Source of the DNA: CAXBGS01 sp963975425
Lineage (GTDB): Bacteria > Planctomycetota > Planctomycetia > Pirellulales > Pirellulaceae
Direction of reading: 5' to 3'
NCBI GenBank assembly: GCA_963975425.1
Contig: CAXBGS010000001.1
Coordinates: 992,001 to 1,056,000, forward strand
Length of the DNA stretch: 64,000 bases
Shown one piece after another: positions 37,655-46,253 of the stretch. The translations under genes and the position numbers were made by a program. The notes below the pieces were generated by a model. The model was not told the DNA's origin and searched no databases. It worked only from the letters and a program-made list of their open reading frames with translations. Positions within the stretch are counted from its first letter, which is position 1. Every line of letters begins with the position of its first letter.

Positions 37655-39133
37655 ATGTCCGATCGAAATGCCGATTCAAACGTCCACCATATTCTCGAGA
37701 AGGTGCGTCGCCAGATCCGCCGACGAAACATTCTTCAAGGTGCAACGACCGGACTCGCCGTCGGCTGCGGCGTCTCAACGCTGTTTGCAATTGCTCACTT
37801 GGCCTTTCCGACCGTATCACCGGTATGGTCGGTTGTTTCCCTGATCATCGGCGCACCGATTGGCGCGCTGTGGGGATCTTTGATCGGTGTGCCGCTTGAT
37901 GCGGCGGCGAAGACGGTTGATCAGTATTACGTCTTGAAAGATCGCGCGATCACGGCCCTGCAGTTTTCCGCTGCCGACGATGACGCCGTCAAACGATTGC
38001 AGATCACTGATGCCGCCAAGCATTTGCGGCAAGTCCGCGCCGATGACTGCGTGACGATTCAACCCCACCGCCGATCACTTGTAGCCGCGGGTGCAATGGC
38101 CATTGCCGCCATCGGTATCGTTCTGTTCGCAAGAACTCGCTCAAGTGATGCCGTTGCCGCAGCACCCATGCCGGTCGCTGTGGACCAAGCGGCACTGCTG
38201 CGAGAAACGATGCTTTCGGAAATGGAAGAACTCGTTAAAGATCAGCCCGATGCACCTGAACTGGAAGTGCTCGATGAAAAATTGGAAGAGTTGATCGAGC
38301 AGATGGAGCGAGAATCAATGGATGAACGTGATCTGTTGGCAACTCTGTCGGAAATGGAGCAAGCCATCTCGCAGGCTCGCGAGGCGATGCAATTGGACAT
38401 GAGCGAGGCGCAGTTCAAGAATCTCGCGTCCGCGATGCAACCTTCGGATGTGATGAAAGCCGCAGCCGCAGCGATGGAAGAGGGCGACTACGACAAAGCT
38501 GCGAATGAACTAGAAAACGTCGACCCGTCAAAACTCGGGGACAAACAACGCCGTGCCGTAGCCGACAACTTGAAAAAATTCTTGTCGAAACTTTCGCCCG
38601 GTCAAAAGGGCAAGCTGTCTCAAGCAACTCAGCAATTGCAAGAGGGCCTTGAGAACAAGGATTCGTCTCAGTGCAAAGACGGAATGTGCAAACTGGCAAG
38701 CTTGTGTAAAAAACAAAGCAACTGCAACAAGATCGGCCAATGTATGCTGTGCCAGCTAAATCGTTTGTCGCAGTGCAAAAGTCAATGTCGAGGATCCTGC
38801 AACAATCCCCTTGGCACTGCTGCCAAAAAGGACAGTCCGTCACAGAGCTGGGGAACTTCCAGTACCGGTCAGCCCAATGATGGCGAATCGACGCGGCTCG
38901 CATCACAGCGTCGACAAGAACAACTCGATGGCCAACAAGGTGACGGTCCGAGCGAGTCAGAAATCCTCGAAGCGCCTGAGGGCGAACAATCAGCGGCACG
39001 CAGTTACGCTGCGAAATACCAGAAATTTCGGACTCAAGCAGAAGCCGTCCTCGACCAAGAGCCTTTGCCGCTCGGTCACCGCGAAACGGTCCGCCAGTAC
39101 TTCGAGAGCGTTCGTCCCGACAACGAACCATAG
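37655..39133 (+). CDS. Membrane protein with coiled-coil and Cys-rich segment, MoxR operon
   Basis: 492 residues from the ATG at 37655, which has AAAGGA at a good 8-nt spacing; the ATG at 37649 is too close. Hydrophobic helices lie at ~28-75 and ~142-160. An acidic heptad-like coiled coil (LEVLDEKLEELIEQMERE, ~203-250) follows. Nine Cys fall within 43 residues (340, 345, 351, 357, 363, 366, 374, 378, 382), flanked by Lys, Gln and Asn. The C-terminal HRETVRQYFESVRP motif is, as I recall, conserved in the planctomycete proteins of this operon position. No named domain is recognised. It starts 228 bp after the vWA gene, so it could have its own promoter. Confidence 0.8.
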   Translation: MSDRNADSNVHHILEKVRRQIRRRNILQGATTGLAVGCGVSTLFAIAHLAFPTVSPVWSVVSLIIGAPIGALWGSLIGVPLDAAAKTVDQYYVLKDRAITALQFSAADDDAVKRLQITDAAKHLRQVRADDCVTIQPHRRSLVAAGAMAIAAIGIVLFARTRSSDAVAAAPMPVAVDQAALLRETMLSEMEELVKDQPDAPELEVLDEKLEELIEQMERESMDERDLLATLSEMEQAISQAREAMQLDMSEAQFKNLASAMQPSDVMKAAAAAMEEGDYDKAANELENVDPSKLGDKQRRAVADNLKKFLSKLSPGQKGKLSQATQQLQEGLENKDSSQCKDGMCKLASLCKKQSNCNKIGQCMLCQLNRLSQCKSQCRGSCNNPLGTAAKKDSPSQSWGTSSTGQPNDGESTRLASQRRQEQLDGQQGDGPSESEILEAPEGEQSAARSYAAKYQKFRTQAEAVLDQEPLPLGHRETVRQYFESVRPDNEP

Positions 39134-39196
39134 CCAGCGGAAAATCCGTCGCGGGTCGATGTTGGTCGACAAAATGTCCCAGGCGCCACACGAACA

Positions 39197-39223
39197 CGTC
39201 GCTTAGCTAAGATTAGCTTGACG
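39197..39223 (+). terminator. Hairpin after the MoxR operon
   Basis: AGCTA (39205-39209), loop AGAT, TAGCT (39214-39218), extended by outer CGTC (39197-39200) and GACG (39220-39223). It lies 63-90 nt after the last stop of the operon and before the esterase gene. No T run, so this is a probable but unproven terminator. Confidence 0.45.
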
Positions 39224-39289
39224 CGATTTGACGGTCGTGTACAGATATTGCGCAAACTCCCTCCACATTCCCCACCCTTGGTGCTTCCA

Positions 39290-41029
39290 ATGATACGTCG
39301 TTTCCTTCTATTGTTCGCGGTCGGATTGGTTTCACCCGCAGTCGTGCGGGCCGAACTTTCATTGCCCAATTTTTTTAGCGATTCGATGGTGTTGCAGCGC
39401 GATCGAGATGCGGCGATTTGGGGCACGGCGGAACCGGGGTCCAGCGTGACCGTTCAGTTCAAGGGTAAGACCGCCAACACGAAGGCCGATTCCGATGGCA
39501 AGTGGCGGGCTGAAATCGCCACCGGTTCCGCGGACGCAAACGGCGCGACTTTGACCGTCACCTCTGGCGGCGATACGAAAACGATCGACGACGTGTTGGT
39601 CGGGGAAGTCTGGTTTGCGTCGGGCCAATCCAACATGGTTTTTTCGATGAATCGTGTTCCCGCCTATGCCGACTTGCTGACCAAGGCTGACCATCCCCAG
39701 ATCCGTATGTTCAATGCTCCGACGGTTACCTCGGTAAAACCACAAGACGACATCGACGGCGAGTGGACGCGGTGCAGTCCAAAAACAGCGCCAACGTACT
39801 CGGCGGTTGCTTTCTTTTTTGCACGCAAGTTGCACACCGAATTGGGTGTCCCCATTGGCGTGATCAAGTCCGCCTGGGGTGGCAAACCGGTCGAGACCTT
39901 TACCAGCCGCAAAGCTCTGAAAACACTGCCTGGTACCAAAGCGCTCGTCGACGCGGCTATGGAAGCGGACAAATCATACGATGATGACAAAGCACAAGTC
40001 GCCTTCCGTGCCCGCTTGGACCAATGGGAAGCGGACGCCGCCGAGCAAAAGAAAAAGCCGGTCGCCGACCGCAAAAAGATGGCCAAGAAACCTACCGCGC
40101 CAAAACGGCCACTTGATACCGAAGGCAAGCCCGGCGTGTTGTTCAATTCGATGATCAATCCGTTCGTCGGATACACCATGCGTGGCGCGATCTGGTACCA
40201 GGGCGAAGCTAATGCGAAACCGGGCGCGGTTCCCTATGACAAGACACTGCCATTGATGATCAATGATTGGCGCCAGCGCTGGAACGATGACTTCTCGTTC
40301 TATTTTGTCCAACTTGCCAACTACCGAGCCCCATCGACACAGCCGGGAACGCCGGATGATTGGGCACTGCTGCAAGACCGAATGCGTCGGATTCTTGAGA
40401 CGACACCCAAAACCGGCATGGCGATTATCAATGATGTTGGCGAAGCCAACGACATCCACCCCAAGAACAAGAAAGATCCTGGCGAGCGTCTGGCACGTTG
40501 GGCCCTTGCCAAGGATTACGGCAAAGACATCACTTACTCAGGACCACTGTTCAAGTCCAGCAGCGTTGAAGGCGGAGCAATCCGAGTCACTTTCGACCAA
40601 GCAGGCGATGGACTGAAGGCGCGCAATGACGGCGCCCTGCAACGTTTCGAAATCGCCGGTAAAGACCGACAATGGCACTGGGCCAACGCAAAGGTTGACG
40701 GCACCGATGCGGTGTTGGTCAGCAGCCCCGATGTCCCCGCACCTGTAGCGGTACGCTACGCCTGGGCGTCGAACCCGGAAGGCGCTAACCTGGTTAACAG
40801 TGAAGGCTTGCCCGCGTCGGTTTTTCGAACCGACGACTGGAACGATGTTCAGGCGGCTGCAAGTCCGGCCAACAACGCGATCAGTGAACGACGCGCCCTG
40901 GCGGTGGAGATCAAAGCGTTAAAGGCAAAACGCGAGCAGCTTGAGCGAGGCAGCGAAGCATTCAAAAACGCTTCAAAGAAGCACCAAGAGCTGATGAAAA
41001 AATTCAGGGAAACGGCGCCGGCGAAATAA
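39290..41029 (+). CDS. Sialate O-acetylesterase family (SGNH hydrolase)
   Basis: 579 residues from the ATG at 39290, which gives a signal peptide (RRFLLLFAVGLVSPAVVRA); the open frame from 39218 has no such start. After an N-terminal beta domain with a VLQRD block, the nucleophile motif is GEVWFASGQSNM, with Ser114. Other SGNH blocks are SAWGGKPVETF, WYQGEANA and a C-terminal NDIHP containing the Asp/His pair. It should remove O-acetyl groups from sialic acids or other sugars outside the cytoplasm. A Lys-rich insertion (~265-290) and a charged helical tail after residue 535 are additions to the core. It stands alone between the MoxR operon and bioF. Confidence 0.93.
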   Translation: MIRRFLLLFAVGLVSPAVVRAELSLPNFFSDSMVLQRDRDAAIWGTAEPGSSVTVQFKGKTANTKADSDGKWRAEIATGSADANGATLTVTSGGDTKTIDDVLVGEVWFASGQSNMVFSMNRVPAYADLLTKADHPQIRMFNAPTVTSVKPQDDIDGEWTRCSPKTAPTYSAVAFFFARKLHTELGVPIGVIKSAWGGKPVETFTSRKALKTLPGTKALVDAAMEADKSYDDDKAQVAFRARLDQWEADAAEQKKKPVADRKKMAKKPTAPKRPLDTEGKPGVLFNSMINPFVGYTMRGAIWYQGEANAKPGAVPYDKTLPLMINDWRQRWNDDFSFYFVQLANYRAPSTQPGTPDDWALLQDRMRRILETTPKTGMAIINDVGEANDIHPKNKKDPGERLARWALAKDYGKDITYSGPLFKSSSVEGGAIRVTFDQAGDGLKARNDGALQRFEIAGKDRQWHWANAKVDGTDAVLVSSPDVPAPVAVRYAWASNPEGANLVNSEGLPASVFRTDDWNDVQAAASPANNAISERRALAVEIKALKAKREQLERGSEAFKNASKKHQELMKKFRETAPAK

Positions 41030-41097
41030 CGCCACTTTCGCTGCAGCGATGTTCCACAGGTCCGATCCGTTGTCGACGGTACCCTTGGAAAAAATCC

Positions 41098-42240
41098 TTA
41101 TCGCAACTGGCGTTTGATCTCTCGCGCCAGATTGCGCATCATCGCTTCGTCGTGTGCCGCTGATAGTGAAACCCGCAAACGTGCCGTTCCCTCGGGAACG
41201 GTCGGCGGGCGAATCGCGGGCACAAAGAATCCCGCGTCTGCCAACGCACGCGAGACGTTGATCGTTTCCCTGTCGCCACCGATCATCACAGGAATAATCG
41301 GTACCTGCGATTCGATCTCGCTGACACTCTCGATCGCAAGTTCACTGCGAAAAAGTCGTGATAGTTTCTGTACCTGTTCGCGGCTCGACGGGTCGGTGCG
41401 GATACGATCGACCGCGTCGATGCCCGTCGCGACCGCACTGGGTGTCAAAGCGGTGCTATAGATTAATGTTCGACATGTATTGATCAGATAATCGATCACA
41501 AGTTTGGGTCCCGCAGCGAAACCGCCTTGCCCACCGATGGCTTTGCTTAGCGTTCCGAGACGCACCAGTACGTCATCTTTCACCGCTAACGCTTCACAGA
41601 CACCGCTTCCGTGTCCGCCCAACACGCCGGTCCCGTGAGCTTCGTCAACGACGAGTTGTGCGTCATAGCGGTTGGCGCACTTGGCAAGTTCTCTTAGCGG
41701 CGCGACGTGGCCGTCCATACTGAAGACGCCGTCGGTGACGATCCAAACGTGGTCATAGCTTGTTCGTTTCTCGCTGAGTTGCGACGCGACAAAATCGACA
41801 TCGCGATGCGGATAGACGACGCATTCGGCGCGAGACAAACGGCATCCGTCGATCAGTGAGGCATGATTCAATTGATCGCTAAGAATCAGATCACCTTCGG
41901 CCGCCAACGCGGCCACCGTACCGCTGCAGGCGGCGAATCCGGTAGGAAAGAGACACACCGACTCGGTCGTTTCCAGTTCCGCCAACCGATCGACGAGACA
42001 CTGATGTTGGTCAGACCAACCGCACACCAGCGCGCTGGCCATACTGCCAGTGGCGACTTGCGGCGATGACCGCTGTGCGGCGAAACCGAGGTAGTCGTTG
42101 GATCCGAAATTGATCAACCGGCGACCATCGGGCTGGACCAGATGGATTCCATCGACAACGCGCGGCACCAATTCACGGCGCCGGTTCATTTGCTCGAGCG
42201 ACCGCAGATGTTTCGCGAATCGGTTCACCCGGGTGGCCAC
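41098..42240 (-). CDS. bioF: 8-amino-7-oxononanoate synthase
   Basis: 380 residues. The PLP-dependent alpha-oxoamine synthase joins pimeloyl-ACP/CoA and L-alanine in biotin synthesis. Visible motifs are FGSNDYLGF near the N-terminus, VDEAHGTGVLG with the PLP-binding Asp199 and His202, and the Schiff-base Lys233 in TLSKAIG. The usual Gly after the Lys is altered relative to E. coli, and glycine C-acetyltransferase remains a weaker alternative. The chosen start is a GTG at 42240, which overlaps the end of the HIT gene by 16 nt and implies coupled translation; a GTG at 42228 would avoid the overlap. No other biotin gene is visible in the window. Confidence 0.87.
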   Translation of the reverse strand: MATRVNRFAKHLRSLEQMNRRRELVPRVVDGIHLVQPDGRRLINFGSNDYLGFAAQRSSPQVATGSMASALVCGWSDQHQCLVDRLAELETTESVCLFPTGFAACSGTVAALAAEGDLILSDQLNHASLIDGCRLSRAECVVYPHRDVDFVASQLSEKRTSYDHVWIVTDGVFSMDGHVAPLRELAKCANRYDAQLVVDEAHGTGVLGGHGSGVCEALAVKDDVLVRLGTLSKAIGGQGGFAAGPKLVIDYLINTCRTLIYSTALTPSAVATGIDAVDRIRTDPSSREQVQKLSRLFRSELAIESVSEIESQVPIIPVMIGGDRETINVSRALADAGFFVPAIRPPTVPEGTARLRVSLSAAHDEAMMRNLAREIKRQLR

Positions 42241-42563
42241 GTCATTTTGCGGCCTCCGAGCACATGGAAGTGCAGATGCGGAACTTCTTGCCCGCCATCA
42301 TCTCGTGTGTTCGCGATCAAACGAAATCCGCCATCGAGTCCTTCATCGGCGGCAACCTTGGACGCAACCATCACGCATCGGCCTAGGATCGATTCATCCT
42401 CATCGGACAAATCCGCAAGCGACACGATTTCCTTTCGCGGAATCACCAAAAAGTGAGTTGGCGCTTGCGGATTGATATCCCTGAACGCCAGACAAACGTC
42501 ATCTTCGTACAGGATATCGGCGGGAATCTCTTTGTCGATGATTTTGGTAAAGATCGAAGGCAT
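42225..42563 (-). CDS. HIT-family nucleotide hydrolase/transferase (HINT-like)
   Basis: 112 residues, normal for the HINT branch. The HIT motif is intact: His96-Leu-His98-Phe-His100 followed by V (PHLHFHV). The N-terminal FRDINPQAPTHFLVIPRKE block is typical of bacterial HinT/purine nucleoside phosphoramidases, which hydrolyse AMP-lysine-type phosphoramidates. It lies between prfB and bioF on the same strand, 86 bp after prfB, and overlaps the bioF start. Confidence 0.95.
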   Translation of the reverse strand: MPSIFTKIIDKEIPADILYEDDVCLAFRDINPQAPTHFLVIPRKEIVSLADLSDEDESILGRCVMVASKVAADEGLDGGFRLIANTRDDGGQEVPHLHFHVLGGRKMTWPPG

Positions 42564-42649
42564 CGTGATGGTTCCGCAGGTGTTCAGGTTCGACCCTGCC
42601 GCGATCGTCAGGGTCGATGTTTGCAGGTTCGATGGAAGCTAACTGCACA

Positions 42650-43751
42650 TTACTCTTTGCCGGCTCGCCAGCGCAAGTACGCGTCGAAGAAACCTTGCAG
42701 CTCGCTGCCGTCCATGACGCTGTTGAAGTTGCCGACATAGTGTGCGGTGCGGGCGTCTTTGACACGCTGGTCCGGGTGCAAAAAGTAGTTGCGGATTTGG
42801 CTTCCAAAACCGCTCTTGGGCTGCGTGCCGTACTTCTTTGCTTCCTCGGCTTCTCGACGTTCTTCTTCGATCCGAGCCATTTTCGCGCGCAGCATTTTCC
42901 AAGCGGTCGCCTTGTTCTGGTGCTGGCTTCGCTCGCTTTGGCACTGGACCACGGTGTTGGTCGGCACGTGCGTCAAACGAATTGCGCTATCGGTCTTGTT
43001 GACGTGTTGGCCGCCGGCGCCGCTGGCGCGATAGGTGTCGATCCGCACGTCCTTGTCTTCGATTTCGATCTCGATCGAATCGTCGATTTCGGGTGAAACG
43101 CTGACGGCGGCAAAACTGGTTTGCCGTTTTCCTTCGCTGTTGAACGGGCTGATCCGAACCAACCGGTGCACGCCTTCTTCGCCTTTGAGGTATCCGTACG
43201 CCATCGACCCACGAATCGCGATCGAAGCATGGTTGATCCCGGCTTCTTCGTTCTCCTGGCGGTCCAGCAGCTGGATCGAAAAATCATGAGCGACGGCCCA
43301 CGCGGAATACATCCGCAGCAGCATGTCGGCCCAGTCGTTCGCGTCGGTACCGCCGTCACGCGCGTTGATCGTCAGGATCGCACCGGCCGAGTCGTTGGGA
43401 CCGCTGAGCAATGCCTTCAGTTCAAGATCGTCAAGAATTTTCTCCAGACGGCCGATTTCCGAGGCGACTTCGGCGGCGATCGAATCGTCCTCGTCCGCCA
43501 TCTCGAAAAGCGCACTCATATCCTCGACGCTGCTGGTCAGCTCGTCCATCGGCGAGACAATGGCTTTCAGACCTTTCAGTTCGGCAACCGTCTTTTGAGC
43601 CGACTCGTTGTCATCCCAAAAGTTGGCTTCGCCCATTTCGGCTTCGATTGCCTTGATTCGTGCTCGTTTGCCAGCATGGTCAAAGAGAGTCTCCGAGTTG
43701 TTTCGTTCGCTGGCTGATCTTTTCGCTACGCTGAACCAGTTCGGCATCCAT
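42650..43751 (-). CDS. prfB: Peptide chain release factor 2, with programmed +1 frameshift
   Basis: The product recognises UGA/UAA and releases peptides at the ribosome. The stop-recognition tripeptide SPF (in RISPFNSEG) and the catalytic GGQ (in GAGGQHVNK) are intact. The long open frame starts at 43747 with an N-terminus unlike RF2. Reading from the ATG at 43751 instead gives 23 codons (MDAELVQRSEKISQ...LGDSL) and then an in-frame TGA in the sequence CTTTGAC. A +1 shift there joins the frame at Asp-His-Ala-Gly-Lys, giving 366 residues that align with E. coli RF2 (365), including its shift site. The protein is therefore made from two frames under autoregulation by RF2 level. It diverges from mnmA. 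Confidence 0.93.
43679..43694 (-). promoter_or_regulatory. prfB: prfB programmed frameshift site
   Basis: On the minus strand the sequence reads GGAGACTCTCTTTGAC. CTT sits in the P site, TGA (43682-43680) is the zero-frame stop, and C follows, the classic RF2 slip site CTT-TGA-C. A GGAG lies 5 nt before CTT, against the longer purine run at 3 nt in E. coli, so stimulation by anti-Shine-Dalgarno pairing may be weaker. Confidence 0.9.
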
Positions 43752-43822
43752 GGCTGTCTAGAACTCCGAGGGTATGATGTGTGTTGAGTCGTTGTGAGGG
43801 ATCGACGTCGGATGGTTCCGAT

Positions 43823-43883
43823 GCCGATCTCCGCCGCAACGGCGGCTGATCCTCACCCCGTGATCGACGGGGCATCAATCGGC
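43823..43883 (+). ncRNA. Candidate three-way-junction RNA element upstream of mnmA
   Basis: Outer stem GCCGAT (43823-43828) with ATCGGC (43878-43883) encloses two hairpins: CCGCCG-CAA-CGGCGG (43831-43845) and CCCCGT-GATCG-ACGGGG (43856-43872). All three 6-bp stems are perfect. It ends 59 nt before the mnmA ATG, in the divergent prfB/mnmA region, so it could be a leader element of mnmA. The inverted repeats would also fold on the prfB side. I do not recognise it as a known riboswitch class. Confidence 0.4.
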
Positions 43884-43942
43884 GCCCCCGTGTTTGGCGG
43901 AGGCGACGAGACGTTTATTACTTGTTGGAAGTGAAAATATAC

Positions 43943-45058
43943 ATGGCACGCGTGGTTCTCGCGATGAGTGGCGGAGTCGATTCGAGTGTCGCTGCGCACC
44001 TATTATTAGAGGACGGCCACGACGTTGTTGGTGTCTTCATGCGGCACGGCGAAGAGTCAAGCGACGCATGCAAGGTGACCGATGGGTCCGCATTGCCGGT
44101 TTTGGGTGGGTTGTCACAGGGCCGCGCCGATCACAAACAAGGCTGCTGTACCGCATCGGATGCCGCCGACGCGCGGCGGGTCGCGTCCAAGATGGGAATC
44201 CCGTTTTACGCACTGGACCTGCAAGAGGATTTTCGCCGCATCGTGGACTACTTTGTGGACGATTATTTGAATGGTCGCACGCCCAACCCATGCGTCAAAT
44301 GCAATCACTGGATCAAATTTGGCCGGCTGTTTGACTATGCCGACAGCGTGCAGGCGGATTTCGTCGCCACGGGCCACTACGCCCGAATGCAGGCCGGCCA
44401 GCTGCACCGAGGGCTCGATTCGAACAAAGACCAATCCTATGCGTTATTCGGAATTCGCCCGGATCGGCTGTCGCGGATGATGTTGCCCGTCGGTGACTTT
44501 GAAAAACCACGCATCCGCGAGATCGCCGAATCGATTGGGCTGGGCGTTGCCGGCAAAAAGGATAGCCAGGAAATTTGCTTCGTCACCCAAGGACACCACA
44601 GTGATTTTGTAAAGGCACGTCGTCCCGAAATGGTTGGTGAAACGGCGGGTGAAATCGTCACGATCGACGGGAAAGTCGTCGGCAACCACGATGGTTTCGA
44701 AGCGTTCACCGTCGGCCAACGCAAGGGACTGGGGGTCGCGATGGGCTCGCCCCATTTCGTCATCCGCATCGAACCGGAAACGAAAAATGTCGTCATCGGT
44801 CCCCAGGAGGCGCTTCGGCAAGAGGGCCTGCAAGCGGGCGAGGCCAATTGGTTGATCGATCCGGCCGAGATGCCCGATCACGTAAGTGTCCAGATTCGTT
44901 ACAACGGATCACCCAAACCAGCAACCGTTTCGTTCGATCCGTCGGACCCGACGTTATTCCGCGTGCGCTTTGACCAACGAGAACTCGCCGTCGCACCGGG
45001 ACAAGCGGCCGTCGTCTATGACGAAACGAGAGTACTGGGCGGCGGCTGGATTCGCTAA
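43943..45058 (+). CDS. mnmA: tRNA 2-thiouridine(34) synthase
   Basis: 371 residues from the ATG at 43943. The enzyme adenylates U34 in tRNA-Lys/Glu/Gln and inserts sulfur. The PP-loop SGGVDSS (9-15) is intact. The catalytic Cys pair is Cys120 in NPCVKCN and Cys212 in SQEICF, and SNKDQSYALFGI is conserved. Two oddities appear. The NPCVKCN site adds Cys117, a CxxC instead of the DxxC of E. coli. An insertion of about 29 residues (roughly 36-67, containing Cys43 and followed by Cys68-Cys69) lies between the first strand and the DAADA helix. Both are plausible lineage features, and the CxxC could allow an iron-sulfur cluster. Confidence 0.96.
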   Translation: MARVVLAMSGGVDSSVAAHLLLEDGHDVVGVFMRHGEESSDACKVTDGSALPVLGGLSQGRADHKQGCCTASDAADARRVASKMGIPFYALDLQEDFRRIVDYFVDDYLNGRTPNPCVKCNHWIKFGRLFDYADSVQADFVATGHYARMQAGQLHRGLDSNKDQSYALFGIRPDRLSRMMLPVGDFEKPRIREIAESIGLGVAGKKDSQEICFVTQGHHSDFVKARRPEMVGETAGEIVTIDGKVVGNHDGFEAFTVGQRKGLGVAMGSPHFVIRIEPETKNVVIGPQEALRQEGLQAGEANWLIDPAEMPDHVSVQIRYNGSPKPATVSFDPSDPTLFRVRFDQRELAVAPGQAAVVYDETRVLGGGWIR

Positions 45059-45067
45059 TGCCGATGT

Positions 45068-45214
45068 TTACGGCCCAAGCGGCCCGTCGTCGATGGTGGG
45101 ATCAAGCGGTGTCCGTTGCCGCGATGGATTGAACAGCGTCCCAAGCGGGTCATTGTGGATCGCTTGAGAGAGAGATGCCCAAACCGCCCAGACCGATCCT
45201 CGGTCCGTCCGCAT
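45068..45214 (-). CDS. Possible small protein, 48 aa, low confidence
   Basis: A short minus-strand frame from an ATG at 45214, converging on mnmA with a 9-bp gap. The peptide ends with a Pro/Asp-rich tail (NPSRQRTPLDPTIDDGPLG) that looks protein-like. The frame can be extended upstream to 45322. No ribosome binding site is evident and no homologue is recalled. It is listed because the 277-bp gap between mnmA and the rhomboid gene is otherwise empty. Confidence 0.25.
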   Translation of the reverse strand: MRTDRGSVWAVWASLSQAIHNDPLGTLFNPSRQRTPLDPTIDDGPLGP

Positions 45215-45335
45215 CGCTTTTACGAGGCTTCCGCGGTACTTGTTCCTGTCTACAGTTGCTGATCGTAAATTGTTAGGATGACAACGGTCACGGCGATCCG
45301 TTTCGCCCACTTCAACTTTCAACCCACCGGTATCT

Positions 45336-46247
45336 ATGGGTCTGTACGACCGCGACTACGGGCGATACGAATCGCAAACGCCATGGGACCGCGCACAGCG
45401 GCCGGCGCGCAGCATCACCATCACGCTGATCATTGTTACTGTCGCCATCTTTTTCTTGGACTGGATCACAGCGGACCGTAACGCTGTGGGCAGCGAGAGT
45501 GTATTGGTGCCCTGGCTAGCCGCCAGCGGCGAGACGCTTTCACGGCCGTGGTTGATTTGGCAAAGCCTGACGTACGGTTTTCTGCACGACACCGGTGGGA
45601 TTCAGCACATCCTGTTCAACATGATCGGCCTGTTTTTCTTCGGACGAGCGGTTGAACAGAGAATCGGCGGTCAAGAGTTTCTCAAGTTCTATTTGGTCTC
45701 GATCGTCTTAGGCGGTCTGATCGCATCGGCGGTCTATCTGGCCACCGGTTCGGGCGGAACGGTCATCGGCGCCAGCGGTGCCGTGGTGGCAACAACCATC
45801 TTGTTTGCCTGCTATTATCCCAACCAAGAAGTCCTGTTGATGTTCGTGATTCCCGTCAAAGCGTGGGTCATCGCGGTCATCTTTGTGGTCGGTGATTTGG
45901 CCGGAGCCTTGGGAATGGTCGGCAGCGTGTTTGCTGGCAGCGGCAATACGGCTTTCGAGGTGCACTTGGCCGGGGCCGCCTTTGGCGCCCTGTATTACTT
46001 TCGTCACTGGAACCTGCAGTGGCTCGATCTTGGTTTCTTTTCCGAGTTGCCCCAACGTCTTGAGCAACGTTCGCGGCGGATGAAATTAAAAATTCATGAC
46101 CCGGACAAGAAACTTGCCAAGGAAGCCGAAGAGGCCGACCGCATTTTGGAAAAAATCCACCAGTCGGGTGAATCAAGTCTGACCGCGGCGGAGCGAAAAA
46201 CGTTGCAGCGCTACAGCCGCCGACAGCGGGACAAGCGAGGCCCATGA
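45336..46247 (+). CDS. Rhomboid-family intramembrane serine protease
   Basis: 303 residues with about six membrane helices between 26 and 222. The catalytic dyad is Ser147 in GASGAV and His210 in FEVHLAGAAFG. The HILFNMIGLFFFGRAVE block corresponds to the conserved HxxxN helix. After the membrane domain a cytoplasmic tail (~245-303) has the RILEKIHQSGESSLTAAERK segment found in many bacterial rhomboids (DUF6576-like). It cleaves membrane-anchored substrates within the bilayer; the substrate is unknown. The start at 45336 is the only ATG before the first helix. The next gene converges, 6 bp away. Confidence 0.95.
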   Translation: MGLYDRDYGRYESQTPWDRAQRPARSITITLIIVTVAIFFLDWITADRNAVGSESVLVPWLAASGETLSRPWLIWQSLTYGFLHDTGGIQHILFNMIGLFFFGRAVEQRIGGQEFLKFYLVSIVLGGLIASAVYLATGSGGTVIGASGAVVATTILFACYYPNQEVLLMFVIPVKAWVIAVIFVVGDLAGALGMVGSVFAGSGNTAFEVHLAGAAFGALYYFRHWNLQWLDLGFFSELPQRLEQRSRRMKLKIHDPDKKLAKEAEEADRILEKIHQSGESSLTAAERKTLQRYSRRQRDKRGP

Positions 46248-46253
46248 TGGGCC

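Noticed and set aside
41039..41048. CGCTGCAGCG palindrome in the esterase-bioF convergent gap
   Set aside because: A 10-bp palindrome without a loop or a T tract is too weak to call a terminator or site.
43745..43747. ATG at 43747 as the prfB start (continuous ORF)
   Set aside because: The N-terminus it encodes does not resemble RF2, while the frame from 43751 with a CTT-TGA-C shift does.
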